This document shows positions 63,087-64,000 of a stretch of DNA of 64,000 bases, in pieces. Position numbers and translations under genes: made by a program. Under the pieces are notes generated by a model. The model saw only the letters and a list, made by a program, of their open reading frames with translations, was not told the DNA's origin and did not search any database. This stretch comes from Massilia sp. YIM B02763. GTDB lineage: Bacteria; Pseudomonadota; Gammaproteobacteria; Burkholderiales; Burkholderiaceae_D. Location of the stretch: NCBI RefSeq assembly GCF_030412015.1, contig NZ_JASNRD010000002.1, positions 421,867-485,866 of the forward strand. The letters are read 5' to 3'. Numbering within the stretch: position 1 is the first letter of the stretch; each line of letters begins with the position of its first letter.

Positions 63087-63592
63087 GCTTTTTTTTCCGC
63101 CAGGCCGAGATAGGTCTTCATCCAGTCCAGCACGCCGTCCGGATCGTCGAGGTCGAGCCAGGCGACGTGCGGCGCCAGCGCGTCCGGAGCCGGCGCGCTC
63201 GACGCCACGGCGACGATGTGCGGATCGTCCGGGTACACGGGCGGCTTGCCGACCTCGGGACGGTAGACCTCCAGCTTGGGCAGCGGCTCCCATTTGTAGC
63301 CTTCGACCAGGGTCAGGTCGGCGGGCGACAGGCGTTGCAGGTGCTCGGCCAGCGGCGGCTCCTCGATGCCGCGCAGCTCGCGCATGATCGCGGTGCGGTA
63401 CGGCGAGGCGATCATCACCTCGGCCGCGCCGGCCGTGCGCATGCGCGCGCTGTCCTTGTGCGGCGGCTCCAGCACGATGTCGTGGTGGCTGTGCTTGATG
63501 ACGTTCACGCGCACGCCCTCGCCCGCCAGCCGGCCGACGAGGAATTCGAGCAGCGTCGTCTTGCCGCTGCCGGACCAGCCGATCACGCCCAT
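63074..63592 (-). CDS. mobB: molybdopterin-guanine dinucleotide biosynthesis protein MobB
   Basis: A 172-residue P-loop protein that assists MobA in attaching GMP to molybdopterin. Walker A is [13 protein letters not shown] near the N-terminus; [26 protein letters not shown] and [17 protein letters not shown] are MobB blocks. I start at [11 protein letters not shown] since the family begins here; a longer frame (to 63694) would overlap gspB. The exact start (GTG or ATG at 63595/63592) is uncertain. Confidence 0.9.
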   Translation of the reverse strand: MGVIGWSGSGKTTLLEFLVGRLAGEGVRVNVIKHSHHDIVLEPPHKDSARMRTAGAAEVMIASPYRTAIMRELRGIEEPPLAEHLQRLSPADLTLVEGYKWEPLPKLEVYRPEVGKPPVYPDDPHIVAVASSAPAPDALAPHVAWLDLDDPDGVLDWMKTYLGLAEKKAKVG

Positions 63593-63665
63593 CACCTTGC
63601 CGCCGGCCGCCTCCTGCAGGCGCTCCCGGGTCGATGCGGCCGGCACCACCTTGCCGTCGACGCGA

Positions 63666-64000
63666 TCAGTACGGGACACGGTAGCGGGTTCCACGGTAGT
63701 TCATCACGGCCGTCTTCGGCAGCAGCTTTTCCAGCACCAGGCCGGGCGCGACTTCCTCGCCCTCGCGGCGCAGCACCTTGTCGACGATTAGCAGGCGGTC
63801 GGCCGGATTGGCCGAATACATATAGCCGCCGAAGGCCACGCGCGGCACCTCGCTGCGCAGCGGCTCGGGCAATTGCTGCAGGAACGGCAGGCTGTCTTCG
63901 GGCGCCGATACAGGCGTGGGCGCGGGCGCGGCGGCCCGTGGCGCCGGCTGGGCCACGGCCGGCGGCGGCGCGGGCGGCACCGTGCGCGTCGCGGCCGGCG
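63666..64000 (-). CDS. gspB: type II secretion system protein GspB-like, C-terminal part (5' beyond window)
   Basis: The last 111 residues of a protein whose frame stays open to the window edge. A Pro/Ala-rich linker ([20 protein letters not shown]) leads into a C-terminal domain [53 protein letters not shown] and RGTRYRVPY, the T2SS GspB domain that links the GspA-GspB complex to the cell wall or secretin assembly. The visible residue sometimes taken as a start is a GTG inside the linker. Same direction as mobB with a 73-bp gap. Confidence 0.8.
   Translation of the reverse strand, partial: PAATRTVPPAPPPAVAQPAPRAAAPAPTPVSAPEDSLPFLQQLPEPLRSEVPRVAFGGYMYSANPADRLLIVDKVLRREGEEVAPGLVLEKLLPKTAVMNYRGTRYRVPY

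Overview
The window is high-GC chromosomal DNA from a betaproteobacterium of the order Burkholderiales. The best guess is family Oxalobacteraceae, near Massilia/Janthinobacterium. This rests on gene order (lapAB-ihfB-rpsA-cmk-aroA-tyrA-hisC-pheA-serC-gyrA-ompA-ubiG), the small HTH protein at 9292, and several REP-like repeat families. No rRNA or tRNA gene was found. One tmRNA gene is present.

Layout. 1-8.9 kb: the tail of an extradiol dioxygenase, an AT-rich acyltransferase, ylqF, an HDAC-like deacetylase, then a translationally coupled block moxR-DUF58-tgpA-mltB whose DUF58 member has apparently lost its core. 9-15.6 kb: small HTH protein, cysM, M28 peptidase, ComEA-like protein, and envelope genes rfaE1, lapB and lapA. 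15.8-27.8 kb: a long minus-strand housekeeping run (ihfB, rpsA, cmk, aroA, tyrA, hisC, pheA, serC, DUF2059, gyrA) joining translation, aromatic amino-acid and serine synthesis. 28-31.4 kb: ompA-like, ubiG, HAD phosphatase and a glycine-zipper protein.

31.5-37.3 kb is the accessory hotspot. The tmRNA gene ssrA (tag ANDNSYALAA) has its 3' end and about 230 bp of downstream DNA repeated 2.9 kb away. Between the copies are a decayed P4-type integrase, a small membrane protein, a frameshifted DUF3761 gene and a RelE-like/XRE/DUF6941 operon. Beyond the second copy is a type VI secretion cassette: frameshifted hcp, Rap1a/Tai immunity, Tae4 amidase. A BRCT-domain gene follows.

37.3-60.5 kb holds stress and envelope functions: GIN-domain protein, a LuxR-type regulator with a degenerate receiver, two DJ-1/PfpI proteins, mntH, cbpM-cbpA, MATE and small DMT transporters, a PAS/GAF histidine kinase, an S9 peptidase, two CsbD proteins flanking an AI-2E exporter, an M13 peptidase, fliT, a divergent HxlR/NmrA pair, a FimV-like protein, fumC, an S4 protein and a DUF883-like protein. 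60.6-64 kb contains the most interesting locus: a bufferin-type copper RiPP system with precursor bufA and an in-frame BufB-BufC (DUF692-DUF2063) fusion, with a visible promoter and operator. It is followed by yjfB, mobB and the C-terminus of gspB.

The two isolated flagellar genes, fliT and yjfB, each carry a sigma-28-like promoter with identical spacing, which suggests they belong to a flagellar regulon encoded elsewhere.
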